The notes under the pieces: generated by a model
Told to the model about the DNA's origin: nothing
Seen by the model: only the letters and a program-made list of their open reading frames with translations
The model's database searches: none
In this document: one piece after another, positions 25,569-34,923 of the stretch
Position numbering within the stretch: the stretch's first letter is position 1
Layout: the number at the start of each line of letters is the position of its first letter
Made by a program: the position numbers and the translations under genes
Origin: Roseivirga sp. UBA6061
GTDB lineage: Bacteria; Bacteroidota; Bacteroidia; Cytophagales; Cyclobacteriaceae
Length of the DNA stretch: 64,000 bases
NCBI GenBank assembly: GCA_002427745.1
Contig: DIYF01000004.1
Location: 34,139 to 98,138 of the forward strand
Direction: 5' to 3'

Positions 25569-26876
25569 ATGTTAGAAACAGGATTGGAATATAAAGTGAA
25601 GGATATCTCACTGGCCGGGTGGGGTAGAAAAGAAATTGAATTGGCCGAGGCAGAGATGCCTGGTTTGATGGCTCTGAGAGAAGAATACGGACCTTCTCAG
25701 ATTCTTAAAGGTGCCAGAATTGCAGGTTGTCTGCACATGACTATTCAGACGGCTGTTCTGATTGAGACACTTACTGCACTGGGTGCGGAAGTTTCCTGGT
25801 CTTCATGTAACATCTTCTCTACACAGGACCACGCGGCAGCAGCTATCGCTGATGCGGGTGTACCTGTGTATGCCTGGAAAGGTATGAACGATGAAGAGTT
25901 CGATTGGTGTATTGAGCAAACCATCTTTGCTTTTGAAGGTGGTAAGCCATTGAATATGATTCTGGACGATGGTGGTGACCTGACCAACATGGTGCTGGAC
26001 AAATACCCTGAGCTCGTTGAAGGAATCAACGGACTCTCTGAAGAAACAACCACAGGTGTTCACAGACTGTATGAGCGCATGAAAAATGGCACACTGCCTA
26101 TGCCTGCGATCAACGTGAACGATTCTGTGACCAAATCTAAATTCGATAATAAGTACGGTTGTAAGGAATCTCTGGTAGATGCTATCAGAAGAGCTACTGA
26201 CATCATGCTGGCAGGTAAAGTTGCTGTAGTGGCCGGTTATGGTGATGTAGGTAAGGGTTCTGCTGCTTCTTTGAGAGGAGCAGGTGTAAGAGTAATTGTT
26301 ACCGAAATTGACCCGATTTGTGCACTGCAGGCTGCTATGGATGGCTATGAAGTGTTGAAGATGGGTTCTGCTATTCCTCGCGTGGACATTGTGGTAACCG
26401 CTACCGGTAACAAAGACATTATCAGAGGAGAGCACTTTGAGGCCATGAACGACAAGACGATCGTTTGTAACATCGGTCATTTCGATAATGAAATTGACAT
26501 GGCCTGGTTGAACGAGAAATATGGCAGCAGCAAAGTGGAGATCAAACCTCAGGTAGATCTTTACAATGTAAATGGCAAAGACATCATCGTTTTGGCAGAG
26601 GGTCGTCTGGTGAACCTGGGCTGTGCCACAGGGCACCCTTCATTCGTAATGTCTAACTCGTTTACCAACCAGACCCTGGCTCAGATTGAGCTTTGGACGA
26701 ATGTAGAAGCTTACGAGAATGCAGTGTATACACTGCCTAAGCACCTGGATGAGAAGGTGGCTAAGCTGCACCTGGCCAAAATTGGCGTTGAGCTGGAAGA
26801 GCTCAGACAAGACCAGGCTGAGTACATTGGTGTGACCGTGGAAGGTCCATACAAGCCCGAGCACTACAGATACTAA
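25569..26876 (+). CDS. ahcY: Adenosylhomocysteinase
   Basis: Hydrolyses S-adenosylhomocysteine to adenosine and homocysteine in the methyl cycle. 435 residues from the ATG at 25569. Features: the substrate part [39 protein letters not shown], the NAD-binding [15 protein letters not shown], and the C-terminal PYKPEHYRY with the Lys and Tyr that reach into the partner subunit. An in-frame TTG at 25545 lies inside the promoter and is not used. Single-gene unit, with promoter before and terminator after. Confidence 0.97.
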   Translation: MLETGLEYKVKDISLAGWGRKEIELAEAEMPGLMALREEYGPSQILKGARIAGCLHMTIQTAVLIETLTALGAEVSWSSCNIFSTQDHAAAAIADAGVPVYAWKGMNDEEFDWCIEQTIFAFEGGKPLNMILDDGGDLTNMVLDKYPELVEGINGLSEETTTGVHRLYERMKNGTLPMPAINVNDSVTKSKFDNKYGCKESLVDAIRRATDIMLAGKVAVVAGYGDVGKGSAASLRGAGVRVIVTEIDPICALQAAMDGYEVLKMGSAIPRVDIVVTATGNKDIIRGEHFEAMNDKTIVCNIGHFDNEIDMAWLNEKYGSSKVEIKPQVDLYNVNGKDIIVLAEGRLVNLGCATGHPSFVMSNSFTNQTLAQIELWTNVEAYENAVYTLPKHLDEKVAKLHLAKIGVELEELRQDQAEYIGVTVEGPYKPEHYRY

Positions 26877-26898
26877 AACGTAGAACAGTATATAAACA

Positions 26899-26930
26899 AA
26901 AGCCCTTGTGTTCGTCACGAGGGCTTTTTT
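26899..26930 (+). terminator. Intrinsic terminator of ahcY
   Basis: AGCCCT-T-GTG, TTCG(T) loop, CAC-G-AGGGCT, then TTTTTT. It lies 23 bp after the stop codon. Confidence 0.85.
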
Positions 26931-26986
26931 CATAAAAACTGGTAATACCAATTGTATTGCCGATTTTTGTTAGCTAAAATTTGATC

Positions 26987-27772
26987 ATGGGAGCATTTCG
27001 TCATAAGATCCATCGCTATAAATCGCTTATCTCCAATTTTAAGAACTGGCCACAGTTTCTGGCCTTTAAGACAAAAGGAGGGAGTGCTTTTCATTTCAAG
27101 ATGCGCAATGGATTTGAAATTGAAGTACCCAAAAAAATGCTGCCGCCTTTTAAGGAGAGCTTTTTCGATGGAGTTTACTTCAAGGAGTTTCCCAGTGAAA
27201 AGGTGCCAGCGGGTGGTGAGCTGAAAGTGATCGATATCGGAGCGAACGTGGGCTATTTCAGCCTGTTTATGTTTTCAAGGTATCCACAGGCCAGTGTATA
27301 TTCTTATGAGCCTATGCCTTTTAACTATCATCAGCTCAAGACCTACCAGGATCATTATTCGCAGTTTGACTGGCAGACAGAACAAAAGGCTGTGGCTGAT
27401 CACAGAGATGGTATTACACTTTTTTCAAGTACACTCGATGGTTTTTCTACCATGGCCAGTGTATTTACCGCTGAGCAGAAAGGCGAGAAGATTGAGGTAG
27501 AAACACTGACACTTGAGGATGTTTTTGATCAATACGGACTGGAAGAGCTGGACCTGATTAAGCTGGATTGTGAGGGCTCAGAGTATGCTATTCTTTATAA
27601 TAGTCCTGCAACGTTGCTTGAAAAGATCAAGCTGATGAGCATAGAGACACATCCCGGCAGCGGTGAGGGAGAAAACCACGAGGCTATGATTGCATTCTTA
27701 AAAGAGCAGGGGCTTAACCTGAGAGAGCAACGCAACGATGACGGGACTGGCTATATCTGGGCCTGGCGCTGA
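26987..27772 (+). CDS. FkbM family methyltransferase, first copy
   Basis: About 261 residues. The SAM-binding motif is VIDIGANVGYFSLF and the later one DLIKLDCEGSEYAIL, both typical of FkbM enzymes, which O-methylate sugars or polyketides. The N-terminal ~80 residues are a basic, variable domain. Start ATG at 26987; an upstream TTG (26981) adds two residues. The gene sits next to glycosyltransferases, so a glycan substrate is likely. It is convergent with the GT39 gene, with no base between the stop codons. Confidence 0.85.
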   Translation: MGAFRHKIHRYKSLISNFKNWPQFLAFKTKGGSAFHFKMRNGFEIEVPKKMLPPFKESFFDGVYFKEFPSEKVPAGGELKVIDIGANVGYFSLFMFSRYPQASVYSYEPMPFNYHQLKTYQDHYSQFDWQTEQKAVADHRDGITLFSSTLDGFSTMASVFTAEQKGEKIEVETLTLEDVFDQYGLEELDLIKLDCEGSEYAILYNSPATLLEKIKLMSIETHPGSGEGENHEAMIAFLKEQGLNLREQRNDDGTGYIWAWR

Positions 27773-29428
27773 TCAGGGCAGGTTGCGAACTACCAGCTGA
27801 TATTCTGCGAAAGCTGAATAGTCTCCTCTTCCGGCATCGGCACAGGCCATCACAAACTTGAAGAACTGAGATTCGCTCGAGAAATCATAGATGAGTCCCT
27901 TCCACACTGACTCAAAGCCTTCCAACTCCTCCATGTTTTCGCTTCTTACCAGCGCCAGCACTGGTCCTTCCAGTCTATTAATAGAGTCCTTTGTCATATC
28001 GCGCTGGGCAAAGCGCCTCGTGTAGTAAGGGATGTTGTGAATAAGCGTCTTTTCGATTTGAATGGGGATTTCCCTGTCAACCTTCAGTTCTTCCGTTACC
28101 ACCCTGCCTATTTCGTCATATGGGCGAAACTGCTCCATGCGGGGAAAGTAAAATGAAAAGCAGAAAAGAAAACCGGCCATCAGCCAGAAGGGAATGACAG
28201 CCTTCAGGTCAGCTTCTGCCGAGTGCCTGAGCCAGTAAATGATAGCCACTATACCCAGTGCAGGAATAGCGTAAAGTACAACAGGCAAGTCTAATTGATG
28301 CACTACTGCTCCCGTTACGATGATGAGCAGGCTGGCCGGAAAAAGAAAGCAAAGCAACCATACTGATTTCCATACCTTACCTGCTTTATAGTCCAGCAGC
28401 AGTGGCACAATCATGAGCAGCAGTGCCGGGTGTGCCTGAATCATATAGGTAGGAATCTTGCCCTTGGCTATGGTGAATATCACGAACATGACAAGAAACC
28501 AGCAGAAGGGGAAAAGTACCTTTTTGAAATTAGCCCTGTCGCGTACCCAGCGGATGATGGCATAGAAAAACGCTAGTGAATAGGGGGCGATACTCCATGA
28601 TATGACTTCCAGGTAGAAGAAGGGCTTGGGACCATTCGTTTTCTTACTGAGTGCTCTGCCAAAGGTCTCTCTGTAGTATACCTCCCAAAATTCCTGCCCG
28701 CTGTTGAGGTACATAAAGATGATCCAGCTTAAGCCGATGAGCAGCATGATGGGGATACCCCAGTGGAGTCTGAGCATCAGAATTTCTGTGCGAATTCTGT
28801 TCCAGGTCAGTGGTCCGTTGACCAGAACAAAAAGGCCGATGGTGCCACCAATGACTACGTAATAGGGAAAGCCTTTGGTGAGTACGGTGAGTCCGAGCAG
28901 CCCATAGCTGAGCAGCAGATATTTGAGTTTGTTTTCAGAATAGCCCCGGTAGAAGTAATACATGGTGGCTGTGAAGAAAAAGGTGAGCGGTATCTCGGGA
29001 GAAGCATACTGCTTCACCGCAAGCAGTTGCACACTAAAGGCCATCATTACCATGGCATAAAGGCCTCCCTTGTCTCCATAAATTCTCCTGCCGAGCAGGT
29101 AGGTAAACCAGATAGAGCCTATGCCCATTAATACAATCGGTAGCCTGAGAGCAAACTCATTGAGACCAAAAACCGCGGCAGAAGCTGCTATGGCCCAGTA
29201 GGTGAGCGGTGGCTTATTATAGCGGGCCTCGTAGTTGTAAAACATCTCCAGAAAGTTGCCCGATTCGAACATCTCTCTTACGGCCTCTGCATAAAAACTC
29301 TCATTGGGAGTCCAGATGTCGTTGACGTGAAAGTTAAAGAGGTACAAGGCAGAAATAACTGCCATCAGGAAAATAACCTGCCGCTTATGTGGAGCCGAAA
29401 GGGTGAGATACGGAAGTGCCTGTTTCAT
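27773..29428 (-). CDS. ArnT-like GT39 glycosyltransferase
   Basis: 551 residues with about eleven membrane helices. The N-terminal catalytic loop has the DE/NE-type pair (NDIWTPNESFYAEAVREMFESGNFLEMFYNYEARYNKPPLTYW), and the ArnT-type KPPL motif is clear. Such enzymes move a sugar from an undecaprenyl- or dolichyl-phosphate carrier to lipid A, proteins or glycans on the periplasmic side. C-terminal soluble domain of ~120 residues. Co-translated with the upstream GT2 gene (4-bp ATGA overlap). Substrate unknown. Confidence 0.88.
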   Translation of the reverse strand: MKQALPYLTLSAPHKRQVIFLMAVISALYLFNFHVNDIWTPNESFYAEAVREMFESGNFLEMFYNYEARYNKPPLTYWAIAASAAVFGLNEFALRLPIVLMGIGSIWFTYLLGRRIYGDKGGLYAMVMMAFSVQLLAVKQYASPEIPLTFFFTATMYYFYRGYSENKLKYLLLSYGLLGLTVLTKGFPYYVVIGGTIGLFVLVNGPLTWNRIRTEILMLRLHWGIPIMLLIGLSWIIFMYLNSGQEFWEVYYRETFGRALSKKTNGPKPFFYLEVISWSIAPYSLAFFYAIIRWVRDRANFKKVLFPFCWFLVMFVIFTIAKGKIPTYMIQAHPALLLMIVPLLLDYKAGKVWKSVWLLCFLFPASLLIIVTGAVVHQLDLPVVLYAIPALGIVAIIYWLRHSAEADLKAVIPFWLMAGFLFCFSFYFPRMEQFRPYDEIGRVVTEELKVDREIPIQIEKTLIHNIPYYTRRFAQRDMTKDSINRLEGPVLALVRSENMEELEGFESVWKGLIYDFSSESQFFKFVMACADAGRGDYSAFAEYQLVVRNLP

Positions 29429-30201
29429 TCGTCAATGACATTGCCCGCATTCAGGCTGCGGAGGTATGCATATTTTAAAAATGTGGTATGGCTGCTGGTG
29501 CCGCAAATAACAAGCCCGTAAAAGCCATCGAGAAAGCCCAACCGGAAGATATAGTCCTGAACAAAGCGAAACCCTGTACTCAGAAGCATTTTGGCCATTG
29601 ATACCTGTCTTCCCTGTGCGTGCATAGCTTTGGCAGCGATCTTGGCATATTTTGCCGAACGGAGCACATGTTCTTCCATGGTATAGTAGGAGTAGTGAAG
29701 CAAATTGCCTTTTAGGTGACGCTGGCCGGTGTTGCCCTCCATTTGCACGCTGTCGTGCGGATTTGTGCCGCCCCATTTCCCCTTTCTTCTGTCCCAGAGC
29801 CGGGTTTTGGTATCAGGGTACCAGCCGGAATGCTTAATCCACTGGCCGCAGTAATTGGTAAAGCGATTGAAGCGATAGGCATCATGTGTCCAGTCTTGCT
29901 TCACCATCGTGATGGCCTGTTGCAGTTCAGGAGACAGGGCCTCGTCTGCATCAAGTGAAAGTACATAATCGTTACCGGCCTGATTCATAGCAAAGTTCTT
30001 CTGCTCAATGTGACCGGCAAAAGGGTTCTCAATAAAGCGCACACCAAACTGCTCACAAATCACTTTGGTTCGGTCAGATGAAAAGGAATCAACCACCACA
30101 ATCTCGTCACAAATATCATGCAGAGACTGTAGGCATCTTTCGATATTCCTCTCCTCGTTATAGGTGATTACCACCCCGGAAATTTTGACCGGATTGCTCA
30201 T
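29425..30201 (-). CDS. GT2 glycosyltransferase, WaaE/KdtX-like
   Basis: 258 residues. GT-A fold: SGVVITYNEERNIERCL at the start, VVDSFSSDRT, the metal motif DADE in LSLDADEAL, and WYPDTKTRLWDRRKGKWGGTNPHD, which is characteristic of the LPS-core WaaE/KdtX group. It may add a sugar to the lipopolysaccharide core or a similar glycolipid in the cytoplasm, and the GT39 enzyme downstream would modify the product outside. Confidence 0.88.
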   Translation of the reverse strand: MSNPVKISGVVITYNEERNIERCLQSLHDICDEIVVVDSFSSDRTKVICEQFGVRFIENPFAGHIEQKNFAMNQAGNDYVLSLDADEALSPELQQAITMVKQDWTHDAYRFNRFTNYCGQWIKHSGWYPDTKTRLWDRRKGKWGGTNPHDSVQMEGNTGQRHLKGNLLHYSYYTMEEHVLRSAKYAKIAAKAMHAQGRQVSMAKMLLSTGFRFVQDYIFRLGFLDGFYGLVICGTSSHTTFLKYAYLRSLNAGNVIDE

Positions 30202-30296
30202 GCTCCGGCAAAATTAAAGATATCTGGCAGGATTGTGAGTCCGTGAAGAATTTAATCAACGCTTATTTTCTTACCTTCGATGCAAAACCGTGAAAT

Positions 30297-31136
30297 ATGC
30301 TGAGTTACTGGAAAAGGAAACGTGAGAAGCGCAGACTGAAAAGGACTTTCAAAGAGTATGGCTACGAAGTAAAACAGTTCCAGGTAGAAGGGCTGGGTGA
30401 AGTAGAATATGCACAATGGCTTCATCCTTTTGAAGGTCCGAAAGAGGTAACAGACAGTCAGATCCGGTTCTACAGGTCCTACGCTTCTGAGGGGAGTATG
30501 ATCATCGACATCGGGGCACATACAGGAGATACTACAGTGCCCATGGGACTTTCTGTAGGGAAGCAGGGGATAGTGCTGGGGCTGGAGCCCAATCAGTATG
30601 TTTACAAGATTCTTGAAAAAAACGCGTCCTTAAATCCGGATACCACCAATATTATTCCTTTGCCTTATGCTGCAACCAGCGAGGATGGAGAGTTTGTGTT
30701 TAATTACTCAGACGCCTCGTTTTGTAACGGGGGCTATTTGTCTCAGATCAAAAATCAAAGGCACAGACATTTTTATGAGTTGAAAGTGCAGGGTAAGGAT
30801 TTCGATAAATACCTGAGAGAGCATTATGCGGAGTGGCTGCCAAAGCTGGAGCTGCTGAAAGTAGATGCAGAGGGCTATGACAAAGAAATTCTGGAAAACA
30901 TGGCGGGGATTATCTCCGAGTACAGGCCAAATATTATGGCTGAGTGTTATAAAAAGCTCAGTATGGAAGAGCGTCAGGCGCTCTATGATTCCATCGCAAA
31001 ACACGATTATACAGTCTACATGAATGATACCCACTACCTCACAGAAGGGTTTGTGGACTCTGCCAAAAGGATTAAGCTTACCCGCGATACCATGAACGTG
31101 AAAAAGCATTTCGAAATCATAGCGGTACCTAATTAA
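30297..31136 (+). CDS. FkbM family methyltransferase, second copy
   Basis: 279 residues. Very basic N-terminus ([21 protein letters not shown]), then the SAM site [18 protein letters not shown] with [13 protein letters not shown], and [14 protein letters not shown]. It differs clearly from the copy at 26987, so the two are likely to have separate substrates. One base upstream of the DUF3109 gene, so both are co-transcribed. Divergent from the GT2 gene at 29425. Confidence 0.85.
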   Translation: MLSYWKRKREKRRLKRTFKEYGYEVKQFQVEGLGEVEYAQWLHPFEGPKEVTDSQIRFYRSYASEGSMIIDIGAHTGDTTVPMGLSVGKQGIVLGLEPNQYVYKILEKNASLNPDTTNIIPLPYAATSEDGEFVFNYSDASFCNGGYLSQIKNQRHRHFYELKVQGKDFDKYLREHYAEWLPKLELLKVDAEGYDKEILENMAGIISEYRPNIMAECYKKLSMEERQALYDSIAKHDYTVYMNDTHYLTEGFVDSAKRIKLTRDTMNVKKHFEIIAVPN

Positions 31137-31137
31137 G

Positions 31138-31698
31138 ATGATTTTAGTCGACAATGCTGTTATCAGCGATGATATCAAGGAGCAGTTCTTTGTATGCGAC
31201 CTGACGGCCTGCAAAGGTGCCTGCTGTGTGGAGGGAGACCTGGGGGCTCCTCTGGAAGAGTCAGAGCTGAAAGAACTGGAAGATGCTTTCGAAGCCGTCA
31301 AACCTTACCTGTCTGAAGAGGGACTCAGGGCCATTGAGAAGAGTGGTCTGTACATCAAAGACTTTGAAGGGGACTTTTCTACTACCACGATCAATGACAG
31401 GGAATGTGCTTTTGCCATTTACGATGAAAACAAAGTGCTGAAATGTGGCATAGAGCAGGCTTACTTTGATGGCAAGACATCTTTCAGAAAACCCGTTTCC
31501 TGCCATTTATATCCTATCCGCATCACAAAGTACGACCATTATGATGCACTGAACTACGACCGCTGGGATATCTGCTCGGCAGCCTGTACCCTGGGTGATA
31601 AGCTGGGAGTACCCGTCTATAAGTTCCTCAAGGATGCTCTGATCAGAAAGTATGGAGAAGCCTGGTACGCTGAACTCTGTGCGGAGATTGAAGGTTAG
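31138..31698 (+). CDS. DUF3109 protein, cysteine-rich
   Basis: 186 residues with ten Cys, including [15 protein letters not shown] near the N-terminus, then [17 protein letters not shown] and CSAACTLG. The cluster CxxxxCxxxCC resembles zinc or Fe-S ligands in YkgJ/UPF0153-type proteins. The DUF3109 family is widespread in Bacteroidota; its role is not known to me. Start is ATG right after the stop of the methyltransferase gene. Confidence 0.85.
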   Translation: MILVDNAVISDDIKEQFFVCDLTACKGACCVEGDLGAPLEESELKELEDAFEAVKPYLSEEGLRAIEKSGLYIKDFEGDFSTTTINDRECAFAIYDENKVLKCGIEQAYFDGKTSFRKPVSCHLYPIRITKYDHYDALNYDRWDICSAACTLGDKLGVPVYKFLKDALIRKYGEAWYAELCAEIEG

Positions 31699-31772
31699 GT
31701 GATTTTCTGTCAGGTTCCCGATGTAGGGTGTTATAGTTTCGGGAGATCTTGATGAAATACACTTATATGATC

Positions 31773-32732
31773 CTATGACAAAGTCTCATCTACGTGTTCT
31801 ATCGGTTCTGATCGAATCCGTTCTTTGATGATATAAAGAGGTCGGTTCTTAACCTGAAAGAAAATTCTAAGGACGTACTCTCCAATCAAGCCCAGAGAGA
31901 CGAGTTGTATTCCACCGAATAATATCGTGACAAAGAGTAAACCGGTGAAGCCCTCTGGTACATTTCCGAAAATTACTTTTTTAATAACTACATAGGTGAG
32001 GTAAGCCAGGGCGCTTAATATTACCAGCAAGCCAGAAGTGGTAATTATTTTTATCGGGATTTCGCTAAAGTTGAAAATTCCATCAAAGGCAAGTTTAAAC
32101 AACTTTGTCAAGCTGTACTTTGATTCTCCGGCCTGCCTTTCTGCTCTGTTATAAGGAAGACCAATTTGCCTGAATCCAATCCAGCTTCGCATCCCCCTCA
32201 AAAAGCGACTTTCTTCCGGCATGTCATTCAGCGTATCGACTACACGTCTGCTTATAAGGGAAAAATCACCGGAATCAATCGGTATTTTGATATAGGACAT
32301 TTTATCCATTATTCTGTAGAATGCCCTGTATGCCGCCCTCTTGAATAGGTTTTCCTTTCTATTTTCTCTTACTGCATAGACAACATCATAACCTTTTTCA
32401 CGATATGACATGAACTCGTCAAGTAGTTCTGGTGGATCCTGCAGATCAGCATCTATAATAAATACAGCCTGTTCCGCTTCCACCTCGTTAAGCCCGGCAC
32501 TCAATGCGTTTTGATGTCCAAAGTTTCTTGATAGAATAATGGACTTATAGCGAGAGTCCTTTAATGACAACTGCCTCATCAGTACAGGGGTTTGATCTGT
32601 ACTACCGTCATCTACCAATATAACCTCAATCGAAAAAGATGAGTTTGACAAAAGCTTATCCAGCCTGTCTACCAATTGAGCGAAAACTGCTTCCTCATTA
32701 TACATGGGGATGACCACATTTATATTTGGCAT
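31773..32732 (-). CDS. GT2 polyprenyl-phosphate glycosyltransferase (GtrB/DPM1-like)
   Basis: 319 residues. Catalytic part with VVIPMYNEEAVFAQLV, VDDGSTDQT, DADLQDPPELL (the DxD) and the loop RGMRSWIGFRQIGLPYNRAERQAGESKYS; then two C-terminal membrane helices (about 235-255 and 268-292). This is the architecture of GtrB, which makes undecaprenyl-phosphate glucose. It probably makes the carrier-bound sugar for the adjacent membrane glycosyltransferase (32735) or the GT39 enzyme. Confidence 0.9.
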   Translation of the reverse strand: MPNINVVIPMYNEEAVFAQLVDRLDKLLSNSSFSIEVILVDDGSTDQTPVLMRQLSLKDSRYKSIILSRNFGHQNALSAGLNEVEAEQAVFIIDADLQDPPELLDEFMSYREKGYDVVYAVRENRKENLFKRAAYRAFYRIMDKMSYIKIPIDSGDFSLISRRVVDTLNDMPEESRFLRGMRSWIGFRQIGLPYNRAERQAGESKYSLTKLFKLAFDGIFNFSEIPIKIITTSGLLVILSALAYLTYVVIKKVIFGNVPEGFTGLLFVTILFGGIQLVSLGLIGEYVLRIFFQVKNRPLYIIKERIRSEPIEHVDETLS

Positions 32733-32734
32733 GC

Positions 32735-34042
32735 TTAAATAGGTTTTTTGGTTTTTACCCTGGGGCTTTCTCTTCCCAGCAGTTGAGGTTTGGCCTGAAA
32801 AAGAGAAATAAGAAGCGCTAAAATCCCGAAAGTCAGCACTTTATAGAATTGAGTCTGATCATAAAGTGTCTTCCCGATAATGTTGGCAGAAGTCAAATTG
32901 ACCAGCACAAAATACAAGCTCAGTGAAATCACTACAGATGATTTTATGTGTCGATCTGTCGCTCTGTAAGTGTTAATAAGATAATAACTGAGGTAGAAAC
33001 AGGCGGGAAGAACGTAGTAGAATGAATACTTGTTTTGTGCGGGGAAAATCAGAGGAAAGCAAAGGCAGATGTAACTGAATTCCCATAGTATCTGAGTGGC
33101 ATCACTGGTTTTTGTAAACGGCCTGGACTTCAAAAAACACAGAGTAAAGGTTATGATAGCCAATCTCGATATTTGAGTAAGGACAGCCGCAGTGTTGTAA
33201 GAGAGAGACAAGAGATTGCGGTTTCCTGTTAACTTTTCGTCAGGCATTTCAGTGAGGTATGAATAGATAAAGGCTGAAAGGTTGTAGATGCCGGTTTTAG
33301 TTTCTAATAAATACTCCTGACTAGCCGGGGTGACTATTTTATACCACTGTTCTATGAGAAATAAGTTTTGTTCGTGACCAACGATAAGACCCGGTAATAA
33401 AATAAGAACACCTGTAAACAGGATTGTGTAGACCGGAGTAAGAAAGTCTTTACGATAAATGAGATAGGCAATGAGCACCACAGGCATCAGCTTGGTAACT
33501 ATAGCCAGGCTCAGTGCCAGCCCTGCCTGCCAATGGTGTTTTTTTCTTGATAAGTGAACTGTAAGCAGACTCAGGTAAACCAGGAGGATTGTGGTCTGAC
33601 CTAACTCCAGATTTTGCCCCCATAATCGAATGGTCAAAACAAGAGACAGAAAACCAATGAGGGGTAGTTGGGGCTTCGGAATTTCATTTTCTCCCGGAAT
33701 TGTGCCGAGTAACCTCAGCGTTGAAAAGATAAGGTAGCAACTAAGAAAAAGCCATAGAAACAAATACAATTGCTTGGGTAAAAGGCTTACAGGATACAGT
33801 AGTATTCCGAAAACAGGCGCATATCTATATTGCGCATGTGGTGTGATTATCCCATCCGGTTCAGTCTCCAGCATAGGTTCATATGGATTGCCTGAGTCCA
33901 TAATGACTCTCGATGCTGCAATATAAATTCTGTAATCAGCGGCTTGTTGGGTTTGAAAAATCAGGCTCACAACAACAAAAACAATGACCCAACTAACTTT
34001 TGATCTTAGATTTTTTTCCAATAACCACTTTACCTGCGACAT
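32735..34042 (-). CDS. GT87 (DUF2029) membrane mannosyltransferase-like
   Basis: 435 residues, about ten membrane helices. The first periplasmic loop starts with DYRIYIAASRVIMDSGNPYEPM and holds the Asp typical of polyprenol-sugar dependent GT-C enzymes. Relatives use polyprenyl-phosphate mannose. Upstream of and in the same direction as the GtrB-like gene, with 2 bp between them, so donor synthesis and transfer are co-expressed. Base composition looks more AT-rich than the flanking genes. Confidence 0.8.
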   Translation of the reverse strand: MSQVKWLLEKNLRSKVSWVIVFVVVSLIFQTQQAADYRIYIAASRVIMDSGNPYEPMLETEPDGIITPHAQYRYAPVFGILLYPVSLLPKQLYLFLWLFLSCYLIFSTLRLLGTIPGENEIPKPQLPLIGFLSLVLTIRLWGQNLELGQTTILLVYLSLLTVHLSRKKHHWQAGLALSLAIVTKLMPVVLIAYLIYRKDFLTPVYTILFTGVLILLPGLIVGHEQNLFLIEQWYKIVTPASQEYLLETKTGIYNLSAFIYSYLTEMPDEKLTGNRNLLSLSYNTAAVLTQISRLAIITFTLCFLKSRPFTKTSDATQILWEFSYICLCFPLIFPAQNKYSFYYVLPACFYLSYYLINTYRATDRHIKSSVVISLSLYFVLVNLTSANIIGKTLYDQTQFYKVLTFGILALLISLFQAKPQLLGRESPRVKTKKPI

Positions 34043-34364
34043 TAATTAACCCCTCTCTTTCAAGGTTGTGGTGTAAATCAATTATATGTTGATATGATTC
34101 TCACCTGATCTTTATAGAGAGAGTGTGAAAGAAAGTATTTGGTTGGAGAGTCCTGACTTTTGTTTTGCTTTCGATCTACCTCCTTGGCTGGTTTTCTTTA
34201 ATCAGGCTTTTGGCTGTTACAGGTTAAAGGTGATTAGCTATTGGCGGAAAAATCGGGTTCAAAAAAACTAAATGAAGAGGGGCTTTGTACCGGGATTGAA
34301 GGGAAATCAGTTGACTGATTCTCAGGGGTAAATGCATTGACCTGAGAGCTGTGGAGACTGCTGG
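34043..34364. other. 322-bp gap without a supported gene
   Basis: AT-rich. The only structure noted is a 7-bp inverted repeat TCTCAGG/CCTGAGA at 34320-34347 with a 14-nt loop and no T-run, near the end of the 34365 gene. No promoter-like element fits well. Confidence 0.5.
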
Positions 34365-34886
34365 TTACCAGTCCTTCTTTTCATTGTTACATATATCAAA
34401 GCTGAGCTTTGATTCCTCAAAAGTGATGTCACAATGAAACCGAGGTGGATCATCATAAACTCTTTCTGAATTCCTGACCTCGCTGCGTTCAAGGGTATAC
34501 GTAATAAGGTCGCTTACTACTTTTCTTTCCAGTTGTGTAAAGCTGTGGGTGGAAGGCCCGGCCCAGCAACCTATGACTCCTTTGCGTATCACGTACTTGT
34601 CAATCTCATAAGAACTGACATTATAATCCCCACAGCCAAAAGCATTCGCAAAAAGAAACAGAGTCCAGGCTCCTCCTGATACAACCAGGGTGAGGATTGG
34701 GGCTACAACCCGAACCCAGAGTTTTTTAAAGACAAAGGCCAGAAAAATGGAAAACAAAACAATGACTACCGCATTGATTTCGAAGGAGTACGGGCTGTAT
34801 TTGAATTGCAGAGGAGAAAGCCTGAAGACGATCTGGATACCTGCTACAAATCCGAAGAATAGCCAAACCGCCTTTTTTGGTTTCAT
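34365..34886 (-). CDS. Membrane protein, unknown function
   Basis: 173 residues. Three or so hydrophobic segments in the first ~100 residues (WLFFGFVAGIQIVF, AVVIVLFSIFLAFVF, ILTLVVSGGAWTLFLFANAF), then a soluble part with GCGDYN, IGCWAG and a C-terminal FDICNN. Four Cys could form disulfides. No family recognised. Separated from the permease gene by 37 bp. Confidence 0.65.
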   Translation of the reverse strand: MKPKKAVWLFFGFVAGIQIVFRLSPLQFKYSPYSFEINAVVIVLFSIFLAFVFKKLWVRVVAPILTLVVSGGAWTLFLFANAFGCGDYNVSSYEIDKYVIRKGVIGCWAGPSTHSFTQLERKVVSDLITYTLERSEVRNSERVYDDPPRFHCDITFEESKLSFDICNNEKKDW

Positions 34887-34923
34887 TTAATGTGTAAAAG
34901 TTTCCACTGTAAATATATCAGGA

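Noticed and set aside
25803..26636. 277-codon open frame opposite to ahcY
   Set aside because: Shadow of a highly biased, strongly conserved gene; the translation is His/Cys/Ser-rich with no recognisable domain.
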